From the NCBI GenBank assembly GCA_008477525.1, contig SPDT01000002.1, positions 3,596,001 through 3,660,000 on the forward strand: a DNA stretch of 64,000 nt. The letters are read 5' to 3'. The position numbers and the translations under genes are program-made. Below are positions 9,824-20,407 of the stretch, in pieces. Position 1 is the first letter of the stretch; each line of letters starts with the position of its first letter. The notes beneath the pieces were generated by a model. It saw only the letters and a list, made by a program, of their open reading frames with translations, was not told where the DNA came from and did no database searches. This DNA comes from Hypomyces perniciosus (lineage: Eukaryota > Ascomycota > Sordariomycetes > Hypocreales > Hypocreaceae).

Positions 9824-10822
9824 TCAATTTGGCAGTTCATCAACGGAAATCCCAGCATTACAGAAGTGGCCCCTAGCACTGCCCTTCCGCTTACCTACAA
9901 CGCTGACACACTCTTCCAAGAAGAATCCAAAATCATGCTTGATTAAATCCTCATGTCCGTCCCAGACCTCCCTGATGTAATTCTTAAGTTCTCCAAAGAA
10001 CTCCTCAATTGGGTTCAGATCGGGCGAGTAGGGTGGCAAGTAGAGCAGCACCACTCCCGCGTCCTCGCATAACTGCCGTACCCGTTCTGAGTGATGGATT
10101 GAGGCGTTGTCCATGATCAAGACAGACCTCGGCTCTGGCCACTTGCCACAATAAGGTAAAAGCTCCTCGATAAAACTCTCGAATATTTCGCTATCCGTTG
10201 AGCCCTCAAATACTCGGAAATGGAGAACTCCATCTTGAGTATATGCGGGGAGGATTTGGAACCTCTGACCTCGGTGAAATCGCTTCACTTGAACAGGCGT
10301 CTTTCCCCGGGGAGCCCAGCCCTCGCGCTTGGTCCCAATACCCCTATCGCACCCACTCTCATCTATGAAAACCATCTGGTAGGAACGGAAAAATGATCTC
10401 TCATGTATGTGTTCGGCTCGCAGAAGCGGGTTTCGCTCTTTCGCAACGTTTCGTGCGACTTTCTTCGTGTAGTCAGCACCCTTTAAGGCTCTACTTATGC
10501 TGAAACGTGTCACATTGACATCGAATTTCTCCCGGAGGAAAACGACCATGTCCTTGAGACGCATACAAGGGGTTAGGGCAAGCTGGTCACATAGCGCGGT
10601 CAACATGTTATCAGTAATAGTCTTGGGTCTACCGGCACCATTTGATGGCGCTTTGGTTGTTCCAAAGTGAAGGACGTTCGATCGGTTGCTGCGTACTGTA
10701 CGGGTAGTGGAGTTGGCCAGCTTGGCTAGATTATCATCAGTGGGCACTTGACCACCTTGTAGCTTGGCATAAATTGCATCCTTGATTAGGCGTCGCTGGG
10801 CGAGCGCAAGATTTGGCGCCAT
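9824..10822 (-). CDS. Tc1/mariner-IS630 superfamily transposase (DDE_3), intact
   Basis: Complete 332-residue transposase. An N-terminal helix-turn-helix region (about 1-120) includes GRPKTITDNML. The DDE catalytic triad is D154 (FIDESGCDR), D238 (LIMDNASIHH) and E273 (SPDLNPIEEFF), with 34 residues between the last two (DD34E). There are no stops or frameshifts, so the protein could be active. I searched about 150 bp on either side for terminal inverted repeats and did not find a convincing pair, so element borders are unknown. A degraded partial copy in the opposite orientation lies at 12775-13065. The gene is tail-to-tail with the 8498 gene, 39 bp apart. Confidence 0.9.
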   Translation of the reverse strand: MAPNLALAQRRLIKDAIYAKLQGGQVPTDDNLAKLANSTTRTVRSNRSNVLHFGTTKAPSNGAGRPKTITDNMLTALCDQLALTPCMRLKDMVVFLREKFDVNVTRFSISRALKGADYTKKVARNVAKERNPLLRAEHIHERSFFRSYQMVFIDESGCDRGIGTKREGWAPRGKTPVQVKRFHRGQRFQILPAYTQDGVLHFRVFEGSTDSEIFESFIEELLPYCGKWPEPRSVLIMDNASIHHSERVRQLCEDAGVVLLYLPPYSPDLNPIEEFFGELKNYIREVWDGHEDLIKHDFGFFLEECVSVVGKRKGSARGHFCNAGISVDELPN

Positions 10823-11054
10823 TCTATTCGTAGATGTGGTGATGGTTGTTCTTTCGCCCGCACCAGCCAGTTGCTGCTGGGTTACCCATTGTCATGTCAC
10901 GCTGCTGCCTGCTGGCTGTGGCCTTCTCGCCTGAGGCCAAGGTTTTCAGTTTTTAACAAGTACCTGGGTTGAAGTTGCATGTAGCTGAAGTTCCCAGTGT
11001 GCACAAGCACCTAATTGGCACTGTGGAATACATGTCTATGAGCTCTAATTTTTA

Positions 11055-11168
11055 AAAGAGTTTACTTGGACAGGACGGCGGTTTCGCTCCTAACTGTACA
11101 AGACTTCACCTATCTGTATCCATTATGATACAGTTGAGAGCGAAATCGCCGTCCTCTTTACACTCTTT
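11055..11168. repeat. Inverted repeat made of two head-to-head motif copies
   Basis: An arm at 11055-11098 and its imperfect reverse complement at 11129-11168 (~40 bp each, 30 bp spacer) both contain the GACGGC.TTTCGCTC core. The right arm is also the left end of the dispersed repeat at 11129-11375. It could be a miniature element or a chance inverted duplication. Confidence 0.75.
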
Positions 11169-11375
11169 GCGAATTTCTAAGTACAGGCCATCGTAACCTG
11201 CAGTATACATTTTATATACATGGCCATTTCTGGACACTTACAACTGGCTTTAAAGTTGCCTTATAAATTTAGCCTGTTGTGGATCTTGCAGCACCAAGTC
11301 ACTGCCAGAAAGTAACCCCGAAGTCCTGCTAGGTATATAGAGCCACCAGCAAATTACGTGACATGTAGACAGTGC
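11129..11375 (+). repeat. Dispersed ~245 bp repeat, copy 2
   Basis: Second copy of the repeat at 4532-4775, collinear over about 245 bp with scattered substitutions; it ends at the shared TAGACAGTGC. Confidence 0.8.
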
Positions 11376-12774
11376 AGAGACTAACACGAAGCTACATGAT
11401 CTGAAAGCCAGCCCCAGCCTATAGATAGGTGTAAATGATGTACCATGTATAGTAAGCACTGTAGTAGACATGCATGTGCGTATTAGTTTATTGAAAGAGT
11501 TTGTGTTGACAGGACGGCCATTTCGCTCCTAACTGCATCCAAATGGAAAATATCCCAATCATGTTTAACGTCGTAGGCATAACTAGATGGACCTTCAACA
11601 GCCAATGTACCGAAGAAGTAGTCACAGTGCCGGAAAGAGTGCAAAGAAGTACTGCCGCTAACTCTTGTTGCCAGGGACGAGGGGTGTGTTGAAAAAACCA
11701 GCACAGCGACGTGGCCAAAAATTCCTCCCACTGTACATGTCTAGCCTTGGCAAAGTGACAATCGGATGAGTACTTCCACTCAGGCTTGCTGTTTCTATCA
11801 ATACCTCGGTTTACTTTGGCTACATGAGGGTAGAAGTCTTCCTGATCTCTTCTATCCACCTTGCAAAAAATTCCAACTCTTGAACAATTTTGCAACCTGA
11901 GAGAGCAAATTTGACTAAACCTGAAAATTCTTAATAGGTTTTGATGATTTTTGCCCCAAAGCCGCGTCTTGCAGCCGCTCTACATCATCCATCCGCATTT
12001 CTTCACTACAGGGGCCCCTTTTCCCGATCGTTAGGCGTGCATGCAAACCCAGGTTTGACTTTACGCAGCCGATGATTCTCAAAGCTCAGACGCACGCCAC
12101 ACGGGGCTCGACAGAGGTTGAGAAAATCTTTGGAGAGTCTTGTACCAGGCTCAGCCAATCTCTTTGCTTCTTCTTGTTTGGTACTGTTTTATACACAGGG
12201 GCGTATGCCGCATCTATCCTGAGGTCAGGGTGCAAATAACACGGAAATGACCCATAAGAAGAAACGGGGCAGGGAGAAAAAGCTTCATCAGAAAAGGAAG
12301 ACGAGAGGAACACATCAGTCAATTCAGCATTGTCATAATAGATTAAACCCATTGTGCCGCAATCGCCGCTCCTGTGCATCTAACACCGACATAACCGGAT
12401 GTCTGGAGAGTCTTTACTCCGATAAGATCCAATTCTGCTGAGGGCAACTTTGCTTACACAACCATTGTCCAGCCTATCGTCATTGAGCGCATTGTTCAAC
12501 AGACTTTCAATTGCAATCGCCAGATCTGCGAGCGTGAGAAGCGTCCTCGATGTGGTAAATGCGATTTACCAAGTGTCTTCAGCTCCCAAACAAGATGTAT
12601 CCGACGAGCCCGCGCTTTGCGGCTGTTGTATTCGTACAATAGCTGTTTAGGATAGGGTAGGTTGCGCAGCGATCCCATACCCGGCGACCATTTCTGAGGC
12701 TTTGGCCCATGGCCGGTAGGCTACGATCTCTGTGAGAACATTCAAAAATTGAGTTCATCTGGTGCATACCGTAG

Positions 12775-13065
12775 CACCCGACTAGTGCATTCACAGAAAC
12801 TACCAACACCGCATGGTGGCGACGCACCTACTGATACAGAAATAGCCAAAATCTCCACCCCCACACCAGTACAGTATGCCGCAATCGATCGAAGCACCAT
12901 CAAATGGTGCCGACCCAAAACCATTACCCCTAACATGTTGAATGTATTGGCCAACTTGCCCTTGGTCCATGCATGCTTCAAAAGGATATGGTCGTCTTCC
13001 TCCGCAAAGAATTCGATGTCTATGTGATAGATTTGGTGTAAGTAGGCTACACGAAAAAGGTTACG
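12775..13065 (+). pseudogene. Degraded N-terminal transposase fragment
   Basis: The plus strand retains pieces matching the intact transposase at 9824-10822: GGDAPTD.EIAKI, PKTIT.NML, MVVFLRKEFDVYV and GYTKKVTRK, spread over different frames with stops. It covers only the DNA-binding half and stops where the NLR relic begins. Orientation is opposite to the intact copy. Confidence 0.75.
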
Positions 13066-13105
13066 CGAAAACCACGCCCTGATCGTCTGCCAACGTAAGC
13101 CCGAC

Positions 13106-14395
13106 CTACGGTTTGCCCCTTGGAAACACCCATTTTGACAGACTAGCTAGCCAGTCCGGGCACTTGGATTGTTGAAAGGGTTTGCTGGAAGAAGAATCTG
13201 ATTTCGCCCCCAACTGTAACTTGGAGACTACTCTTTGGTGCCGCTCGCTCTGGGATCCATACACAGTTCGAAGCCCAGCTTCCGCCCGCATGTAATACAG
13301 TCGCGCTTCACCTGCCCTATTAAGCTTGTGCAGAATATTCCCAAGGTTCTCCATAGCTTTGAGTGTAAGGGGGTAGGTCTCTACTAGAGGGTTGCCTAAG
13401 GCCTTCTCGTAGCCTCGGAGTGCTCACTCATACATGGCCTCCGCACCGCCAAATCGTCCTTGGCCCGCAAAAAGGCTGCCTAAGCCATGGGGTATCCACT
13501 CATATCCTTCTTGAAGCTCTAAACCCAGTGTCATGAGATTAAAGCATCGATCTGCATGCTGAAGAAGCCGTCGCTGCACTAACCAGTACTCTGGCTCGCT
13601 GTTGTCCGGTGCATGCAATGCCACACACCTCATAGCCAGCCATGCCATCTCCACATGTGTCTTTGGATTCAGTGCATGAATAATCCACGAGTGAATGCAT
13701 CCATGTATGCTGTATCCGCGAGAATCGGCTTCTACAAGGCCATGGCTGCAAAGTACTCGCATGGTCTGGTCAAAGCAGAGTCGATCTTGTGTTAGATCCT
13801 TTAACCACCCGTTCGTATGGGATCCACCCCGCCGAAGCAACTCATACCATAAGTCCTATTATCGAAATATGCCCATAACTTTAGTAGCATTGCCGCAGCC
13901 TCGTTCTCCTGCTCGATGCGCTTATATGAAATGTCCCCGGTTGAGTACATGGCACGGCTCTCATATGACAATAGCTGGGGGCTCGCCCTTTGCAGTCGCA
14001 ACCATGACTCTTGGTACAGCTCGAGGTACTCTTCCCAGCTCGTTGCAACTTGGTCAAGGTAAGCACCAGCGGTTGAGAGAGCGAGGGGTAGTCCATCGAG
14101 TTGCAGTGCAAGTTTAGCAGCAGCCTCATCTATAGATGTGCGTTAGCGCTAATTAGCATCTGTGGTCCTTAGTACTCTCACCATGATAGGCATTCTGTCG
14201 ATGCGACGTGGAAGCGAGTAGCTCCAGGCTATCTTTAGTATCTTTTAGCTTCCGCAGGTGGATCAACTGGCCGATCTTTACGGCGGATGATCGAGTGGTT
14301 ATAATGATGGCTCCATGGAAGGTAGTAGGGAAGAAGGGGCGGATATCAAAGGCCTTTGATGCCGCCCGCAGGATACTTGAATTTTAGCTACCCCG
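13106..14395 (-). pseudogene. NLR relic: NB-ARC second half plus TPR tail
   Basis: Read on the minus strand: a sensor-like IIITTRSSAVKIGQL at about 14300, a probable intron (GTGAGA..CTAACG..ATAG) near 14135-14185, EAAAKLALQLDGLPLALS (the GLPLA motif), LWAYFDN, then a one-base deletion near 13857 shifting into DLWYELLRRGG. WLKDLTQDR and ALHAPDNSEPEYWLVQRRLLQHADRC follow. A TGA at 13424-13426 stands where family members have Arg (MYE stop ALRGYEKALG, fitting CGA to TGA), after which the frame continues to 13106. The P-loop half is missing. This is a dead fragment, distinct in sequence from the NLR at 5.3 kb. Confidence 0.8.
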
Positions 14396-15196
14396 CTTGT
14401 CACTAGCTCTGTACCTCAAGTCCTGAATTAGATTGCGTTCCAGAGTCAAGCGAGATATTTCGCTTCGAGTGATTCGTCACTGAAACTACTCACGGTACCT
14501 GTGCAACGGGACCAACAGCATATCCGCGTTTTAGCGTACGGAGTACTTCTAGATTAGTGGCTTACTAGCACTCATTTGGGATTTTGTAGCCGTAGTCACG
14601 TGGCAACTATGCAGCTATTTTAGTCTAATTATAATGTGCTCCACGCAACACTAGGAACAGTCTAACAATCTGGTCATGTGAGGAGATTATAGCAAGCCAA
14701 CCTTTAGTTGCTAATTTTAATTTTTATATTACTAGCAGTTGCTGTTCTCGAGCCTCCTAGTAACAAATCATCTCTAGTTACTAGTATGTATTAATCCTTA
14801 GCTTTTATACTCCGTAGAGTTACTGGAAATGAAAATACCTCCTATAACTCGGACTGGTACTTAGTCGCGCACCTGTAGCATTCTCGTAGGACAGACAGAG
14901 ACGTAGAGCATTTAGGTGTCCTAAACTGCCTGGTTTATACATAGGAATAAGAATAATGGTTAGAGGAAGAACGCGTGGACCATATGGGTAGCAAGTTCAA
15001 TTGATAGGGGTTATAGAATAAGGTTACTGGCGCTTGGACGATGAAGTCTTTCAAAATCACCCTCCCCGATATGACTATGGTATGTATATGAATCCACTGG
15101 CCAACTACGGAGAAAGGCTAATAGTTAATCATGGTGACGCGTTGGAAACCCTTGTTGTTACCTATAGTATTGGTCCTTCGCCCCCAATACTTAATT
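14396..15196. other. Intergenic, nothing recognised
   Basis: Moderately AT-rich. The only structure is a ~50 bp stretch at 14368-14420 shared with 23752-23807, flanking the two NLR relics. Confidence 0.5.
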
Positions 15197-17004
15197 TTAG
15201 GTAACGGGGAACTTCCTCAACTCCCAGTTCACATCAGCCAAAAATTGCTGCCAGTTTGATGGTGTGATACAACCATCGTAAGTTGGCCAGCGACCCATAT
15301 TTTCATCATCGCCCCAAGTAGACTCCTCAAACATATCTCCCGAGATTCGTCGTCGTTTTTGTTTGTGCTTATAAACTAGCTCGTCTAGAGTCGATCCTTC
15401 GCCCTGGTTCTCTTCATGTGTAGCAGTACCATTTTCTACTGTTTCTCCATGCTCACTTTTCACATCTAGAACAGATCCGCACCGATGCAGGCTAGCTGGC
15501 CATATGTCGCAATCGGCTGATGGCCTGGCCTTTTCGTTGACCTTGTCTAGAGGACTTGAGTTATCCTCTGCGGGCCGTGCCCTCTTGGATGGGTCACCGC
15601 GAGCGCTTTGTGCTGACTGAGTATCATCTCCGGTACGTGATTGTCCCGACGCGTCTTGTACCCTCGGGGTCGATATGCAAGGGATTTTTGCCCTGGCGCT
15701 AAACGGCGATGTCGTACCCGATGTACCCAACTCGATGTCAGATCCAGGCGCTTGGTTCATCAACGGCATCTTCGCGGCCATGTTCTCGATACAGCACATA
15801 TCGTAATGGTGGCGCAGGGCGTTGCGATCAACAATGGGCGGCAGCCGGGCGACACAGCCGTGGTAGTCGCTAATGACGTCATAAGGTACGAAGGCGCGGA
15901 TCCGTAGGGTATCGGGGTGGATGGAGAACAGCCTGGAGTCGAAAAGTTCGTGAAGGTGGCTCAGCAGGAGGATGCCATTTTCCGCGGACCAGGTGCGCTG
16001 CCAGGCCTCCCGCAGACGACGCGGACTAAACTCGACATCGTCATTGCCGGCGAAACCCTCAGGATCAGGGTACAGGTGGTAGTGCTGTTGGGGGATGATG
16101 TGGCATGCTTGCAAGGCTGGGCCGACAGCAGGGCTAATACACCACGACCGGCCCTTGCCCGTCACGGCGCACTGGCGAGCCGCGACAAGACAGGACGAGC
16201 GGAACCCGGCGATGGTTTGGCGTGCGAGGTCGGCCGCGATATCCATGTTGGGCGGCGCCACCATGTTAACGAAATCCTCCTCCTCGTTGACGGGCAGCTG
16301 GCTCGACTCGGAGTTTTTATTAGGGGACACGGAACCAGATGCGGAGCGCTTGGGGGGTGATTGTGAGCCTTTGCGTGCTACCGCCGTCTTTCGGAGTGGT
16401 AAACGAGTGAATCGGGTATCATGCGAGGGCTTTTTGGGGGGTAGATAGCGGGCATCTCTGCGGCGTATAGGTCGGGGGATGTGCTGCGCGCAGCCAGCTT
16501 GAATGAAGGTTAGCAGAGCGAAGTAGAGCGTGTTCCAATTGCTCAAGGCGAACCTTCGAGGTGTGACGCCAGCGGTGTAGTACTAGATAGGCTGCAGGAT
16601 CGGTGCCGAATGAGGTGGAAGCGTACGATGGGGTACTCTCCCGGGTCCGTTGACGATGCTCGGGGAGGAACAGTTACCGGCTGGTCAAGATCTCGGCAAG
16701 TTACGACGATGGGGGAGGGAGGGACAGACACTGCCCCGGGAGGCAGATTGACGAAGCCGGCAAACCCAAAGGCAAGACTACCCCAAGGATCTGAGTCCTG
16801 GTCGTCAGTCTGTCTATCACCTTGGAATCTGTCACATGGTATATCGAAGCATAGACGCATCTCGGCCAAGACGTCGCGGTAGGTAATCATGTCGCAGCCC
16901 TCGAGCTGGAACAAGCCGGCAAAATGGAAGCTGCTGGAAGCGGCTAAGAAATGGATATTCCATCCGTGCACACGCATCGGTGGCGTCACAGATGCGTTCG
17001 ACAT
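15197..17004 (-). CDS. Fungal HNH-endonuclease-domain protein, two exons
   Basis: Predicted protein of 583 aa from exons 17004-16554 and 16497-15197. A 56 nt intron (GTTCGC..CTAAC..CAAG) restores frame, though its donor is weak. The N-terminal exon (NIHFLAAS.., LCFDIP, WGSLAFGF) matches the leader region of the family. The HNH domain contains CAVTG, CHIIP (His about 283), ENGILL (Asn about 324) and HELFD (His about 333), the expected ββα-metal order. The C-terminal third is polar, charged and probably disordered. HNH_2-type proteins of this build are multicopy in Pezizomycotina and of unknown role. Its 5' end is duplicated at 1406-1626. No break is seen. Confidence 0.8.
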
Positions 17005-17184
17005 GGTAGTCAATCAACCGACAGCCTGATTGTCGTGATGCTGCCGCGGTTGACGAAGTTGCGCCAGCCGTTAAGGTTGGAAACCCTGAAAGGTTGATTC
17101 TTTGCTACCAGGAGAAAAGCCTGAAGTATAGATGGTTGGCGGGGTAACTGTCGACCAACCGTTACGCGCGTGCATCATAAGTAC
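16964..17184 (-). repeat. Promoter and first codons of the HNH gene (copy 2)
   Basis: This copy is at the intact gene: the start codon is at 17004-17002 and about 180 bp upstream is shared with 1406-1626. Homology stops just inside the coding region after MRVHG. Confidence 0.85.
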
Positions 17185-17830
17185 GGTACTATACCATAAA
17201 GGAAAAATCATCCTACTATACTCCGTACGGAGTACATACACATAAGCAATAAGGGAATCATTTTCATCGTTCGTAAGAGCTCGTGGCCGCCCGGCGGGAA
17301 TGAGGAAATGGATCGCCGGCCTGAATAGAGGCAACCGCTCGAGTTACGCTTGCTCGACTTACGCCAAATAATGGCAGCAGCACGAATGGAAAGGGGCTTT
17401 CGAACTGCTGATCGAGGAGGGCGGTCGGGATCAGCTAGCACTGCTGCTGCTGTTTTGAAAGTGTTGATTGGGTGGTCATAATGGTGGTATGTGGCAACCT
17501 AACACAGATTGTTGATTTGTTTATTGAAGGCAACGCCTACCGAAGGCCCACACCAACGGGTAGTAGTTCATTTTGAGAATACGTAATACCGAAGGAGAAC
17601 ATGTTTGTATTTTGTGCTAGGCCCTATATACTTTAGAAGACCTTCAAGCTACTTCCTCTCCGTGACCTTGCGTGTAGAAATCCAAAATAGGCCAGGGTCT
17701 ATGGGGTAATTTGGGGCTAGTTCCAGCTGCCTAGAAATAGAAATGTATACAAATGTATAAGGCACGTACTCATGGTCTGTGCTTATAAATTCTCAAAGAG
17801 TGTAAAGAGGACGGCGATTTCGCTCCCAAC
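17185..17830. other. Intergenic with palindrome and repeat fragment
   Basis: No gene. A palindrome TACTCCGTACGGAGTA lies at about 17219-17234, and the inverted third copy of the dispersed repeat occupies about 17740-17834. Confidence 0.5.
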
Positions 17831-17834
17831 CGTA
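17740..17834 (-). repeat. Dispersed repeat, copy 3 (partial, inverted)
   Basis: The reverse complement matches the first ~95 bp of the copies at 4532 and 11129, including the GACGGCGATTTCGCTC core and the downstream TAAGCACAGACCA. Confidence 0.7.
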
Positions 17835-17899
17835 GCTAAAGTTGCCTTTTCGGCTCAGCCGCCGGGCGTCAATAAATTGTATTGTACAAATACATACGT
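17831..17899 (+). repeat. GCTAAAGTTGCC..GCCGGGCGTCAATAAATTG repeat, copy 1
   Basis: Short (~70 bp) repeat with four copies in the window: 17831-17899 (+), 18836-18889 (-), 21791-21880 (-), 24511-24590 (+). This copy and the one at 18836 form an inverted pair around the secreted-protein gene. Origin unknown; possibly element termini. Confidence 0.7.
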
Positions 17900-17978
17900 A
17901 TTGTAATTGGGAATGAAGAGATGGCAAAGCCAAAAGCATATAGCTGCTTGGTGCTGCAGGAAAAACGGCAATGCCACT

Positions 17979-18197
17979 TTAGCGCCAACAGTGAGCATAG
18001 CTGGTATTGACTTGGATACAGCACGTTGGACAGCCGCACTGGGCGGTGAGAACCCATATGCCAAAGGAGTCGCAAGTGCGGATGGCGCCGTCAGGGCCCG
18101 GAGCACCGGACTGGTTCCCACAGCTAAAAGCGCCGGGGCTGCAAGCTTGGGTGGCGGCAACGAGGCCGAAAACGGCAATGACGTGAGTGAAGTACAT
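17979..18197 (-). CDS. Small cysteine-rich secreted protein (effector-like)
   Basis: 72-residue protein with a clear signal peptide (MYFTHVIAVFGLVAATQA, cleavage after residue 18) and a mature chain of 54 residues with eight cysteines, including CGC and CC pairs, suggesting four disulfides. A TATAAA box lies 89 bp upstream of the ATG. There is no intron and no known domain. It sits between inverted repeat copies and other transposon debris, a common setting for fungal effectors. A role outside the cell is likely; any target is unknown. A longer overlapping frame on the same strand lacks a signal peptide and is treated as spurious. Confidence 0.65.
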   Translation of the reverse strand: MYFTHVIAVFGLVAATQACSPGAFSCGNQSGAPGPDGAIRTCDSFGIWVLTAQCGCPTCCIQVNTSYAHCWR

Positions 18198-18285
18198 ATT
18201 TTATGCGTGCTTGGGCACGGAATGGCAAGTGGTTGGTTGGAGTTCAAGATTGAGATGAGACTCTGGTATGGGAGCAGCAGAATGC

Positions 18286-18291
18286 TTTATA
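18286..18291 (-). promoter_or_regulatory. TATA box of the cysteine-rich secreted protein
   Basis: TATAAA on the minus strand, 89 bp upstream of the ATG at 18197. Confidence 0.5.
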
Positions 18292-18835
18292 CTTTTCCTT
18301 GCGCTTGACATTTTACATGCGCACAAATTTGACCCAACCTCTGGTGTTTTTCTCATGAGGCAATTTCTGGATTCTTCATAGCACAGGTAGGACTGACTAT
18401 TATGTATTCTAAATCGCATTGACGGCGTGTCATGAGCGGAGCACGTGTTCCCTTATATACAGTTGGTACCGTCATGATAATTGCTACAAATGCGATTATT
18501 AGCCTATTCTTTTGCCTATTGACGTGCCAGTATGACGGTTCGTCACACAGCGGCTACAGGGTCGACCGAAACAAGTGTCCGCCTATTTTGGTTTAGAAAA
18601 TTGCTCAGAGCACAGATCATATGTGCCACATATGGCTTTTACTGTGCCCTCACTGTCGTCCATATATACTCATTAAGCCAGAAGTAGCTGTTTGGTGTTG
18701 CAGGAACAGGGCTTAGTGAGTATGTATCCAGCCCCCCTCCCCCCTCCCCAGGCAAGCAGCTTATTGTTACTGTTCCTACTTTCCCACAAGACGATTTCTG
18801 TATTCTCTCTTACTATACATACGGCAGCTATGTGC

Positions 18836-18889
18836 ATACTGTACATAATACAATTTACAATTTATTTATTAACGCCCGGCGGCTCACCC
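18836..18889 (-). repeat. GCCGGGCG..AATAAATTG repeat, copy 2
   Basis: Reverse complement of the core seen at 17831-17899, with short insertions in the AT part. Confidence 0.65.
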
Positions 18890-19479
18890 TAGCTTCCTGC
18901 CGCGATAGGCGGTCGCAGAGCAGTCGCGTGTGCTTTCCTAGCAGCGCGTTGTCTATTCTCTTGGTCAGTAATATACATACACACATATAAGTCTATTATG
19001 CTCTATAATAAACTAAAAGGGCACTATGTATTACATAATATATTACATACACACTTCGCAAGCTTTGTCCTCATCTCCGTCAAGCCTTCCGATGTCCACT
19101 TTCTGCACTTTCCTGCTCATGTGTCGCTTTTCTGTGGGGTCTCGTGGGGTTAGTACGTACGCAGCAAGCTAACTTGAAGCCTGTTTCTCCAACTGTTCAA
19201 CGTCCTAGCAATATTATGTATTTTGATGATGGAGATCTTTCTCTAAAAGTGAAGGTATAATGCTGGTGTATTAGCCTGACAACAACCCCGCTATTAAAGG
19301 GACAAAAGCTCCGTTTCTCAGATGTTAGCCAATTATCTGTTTGAATAACGTACCAGGTCTCTCATTCTACAAGTAGTTCGATGTATGAAAATTAATGCAT
19401 ACCCAATAACTGCTTGAAATTGTTGATTATTAGAATGTGATTATGAGCAGCCATGTGCATATTCGTAGATCAATGTTGT
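18890..19479. other. Intergenic, nothing recognised
   Basis: Moderately AT-rich, no coding signal. Confidence 0.5.
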
Positions 19480-19491
19480 GTTGGATGCACG

Positions 19492-20270
19492 ATCAAGGAA
19501 CGACCCCAGAATCAACGAAATACACGTCAACACATCAGTAGTCAGGGGCCTGCTAGGCGAAGCCCCAGCCTCGTCACAAGGAGAATTCATGCGGTTCCAA
19601 CGCGTGGCCGAAGAGATACACCCCTGCAAGGTGTTCGTTTCCTGGGTACCAGGTCACAAGGACATACGAGGCAATGAAACGGAGGACAAGCTGGCGAAAG
19701 AAGGGACGGCTCTCGACCCTCCTCCTCAGAGTTGGAGCGCTCTAGCGCACATCAAACGCTGGGCAAAAGCGGAAAGAGCCACTAACGCCCCGGAAAGCTA
19801 CCAACCGTGGGACCTAGGAGCATCGTCAAATCCCCCGGAATTAAAACTCCCCCGACCCATCTTGCACAGGCTGCTGGCAGAGAGGTCTGGTCATGGAGAT
19901 TTCCAAAGCTACCACGACCGGTTCGGCCACGACACACAATCCCACTGCAGATGCGGCTCCCCAAAGGAGCCGGGGCACTTTGCCGAATGCCGCATGGTGA
20001 GGAGCTTCCTACCCGAAACGCCTAGAGGCGAGAGACCCGTTACGTACCTACTGGGACCCAAAGGAAGCGAAGCTTTCCAGAAGCTGGTGGAGGAGGCGAA
20101 CCCGTACGGCCACCCTTTACAAGACATAGATTGAGAACACACATAAAATTTTCCTTTGTCCAGCGAAACGTAGCGAACAGGGTCTAGACCCCTGGCCCCT
20201 ACCGACCTGTTGCCCAGACGAGGCTTTTGTACCTAGATACAGAGTGGTCGTAAATAGTAATAAAAAAAAA
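19492..20270 (+). mobile_element. 5'-truncated Tad-like LINE, 12 bp TSD
   Basis: Carries the last part of ORF2 (half of RNase H, WVPGHKDIRGNET, a C-terminal CRCG..H..C zinc motif) and the 3' UTR of the full-length element at 29864-35778, ending in TAATAAAAAAAAA. The target-site duplication GTTGGATGCACG flanks it at 19480-19491 and 20271-20282. A 9 bp in-frame deletion removes the RNase H FLD segment including a catalytic Asp; another in-frame deletion lies further on. It is a dead insertion produced by incomplete reverse transcription, still fairly similar to the long copy and not strongly RIP-affected. Confidence 0.92.
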
Positions 20271-20407
20271 GTTGGATGCACGGTAGTGGCTGGTGATTGT
20301 ATTATGCTGCTTGATTGGCTGCTGCTATGTTCCTTAACCTCCATTAGAGATGTTTGTTCCACATTGTACACGACTTCCGGACCACGACTTTCTCGATATT
20401 TGTCTAG

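Larger units (their letters stand above)
10823..12774. other. Repeat-bearing intergenic region, no intact gene
   Basis: Holds an inverted repeat (11055-11168), a dispersed repeat copy (11129-11375) and a third motif copy at 11497-11540. Minus-strand frames at 11483-11895 end in the same QLGAKWPSC-type tail as the NLR relics and may be coding debris, but no domain is recognisable. Nothing was identified in 11900-12775. Confidence 0.5.

Noticed and set aside
11483..11895. Minus-strand frames suggesting a gene
   Set aside because: No domain, no splice model; only the QLGAK tail is shared with NLR relics, so it was left as possible debris.
17855..18247. 130-codon minus-strand frame overlapping the cysteine-rich protein
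   Set aside because: No signal peptide or domain; the 72-codon frame has signal peptide, ordered cysteines and TATA box.
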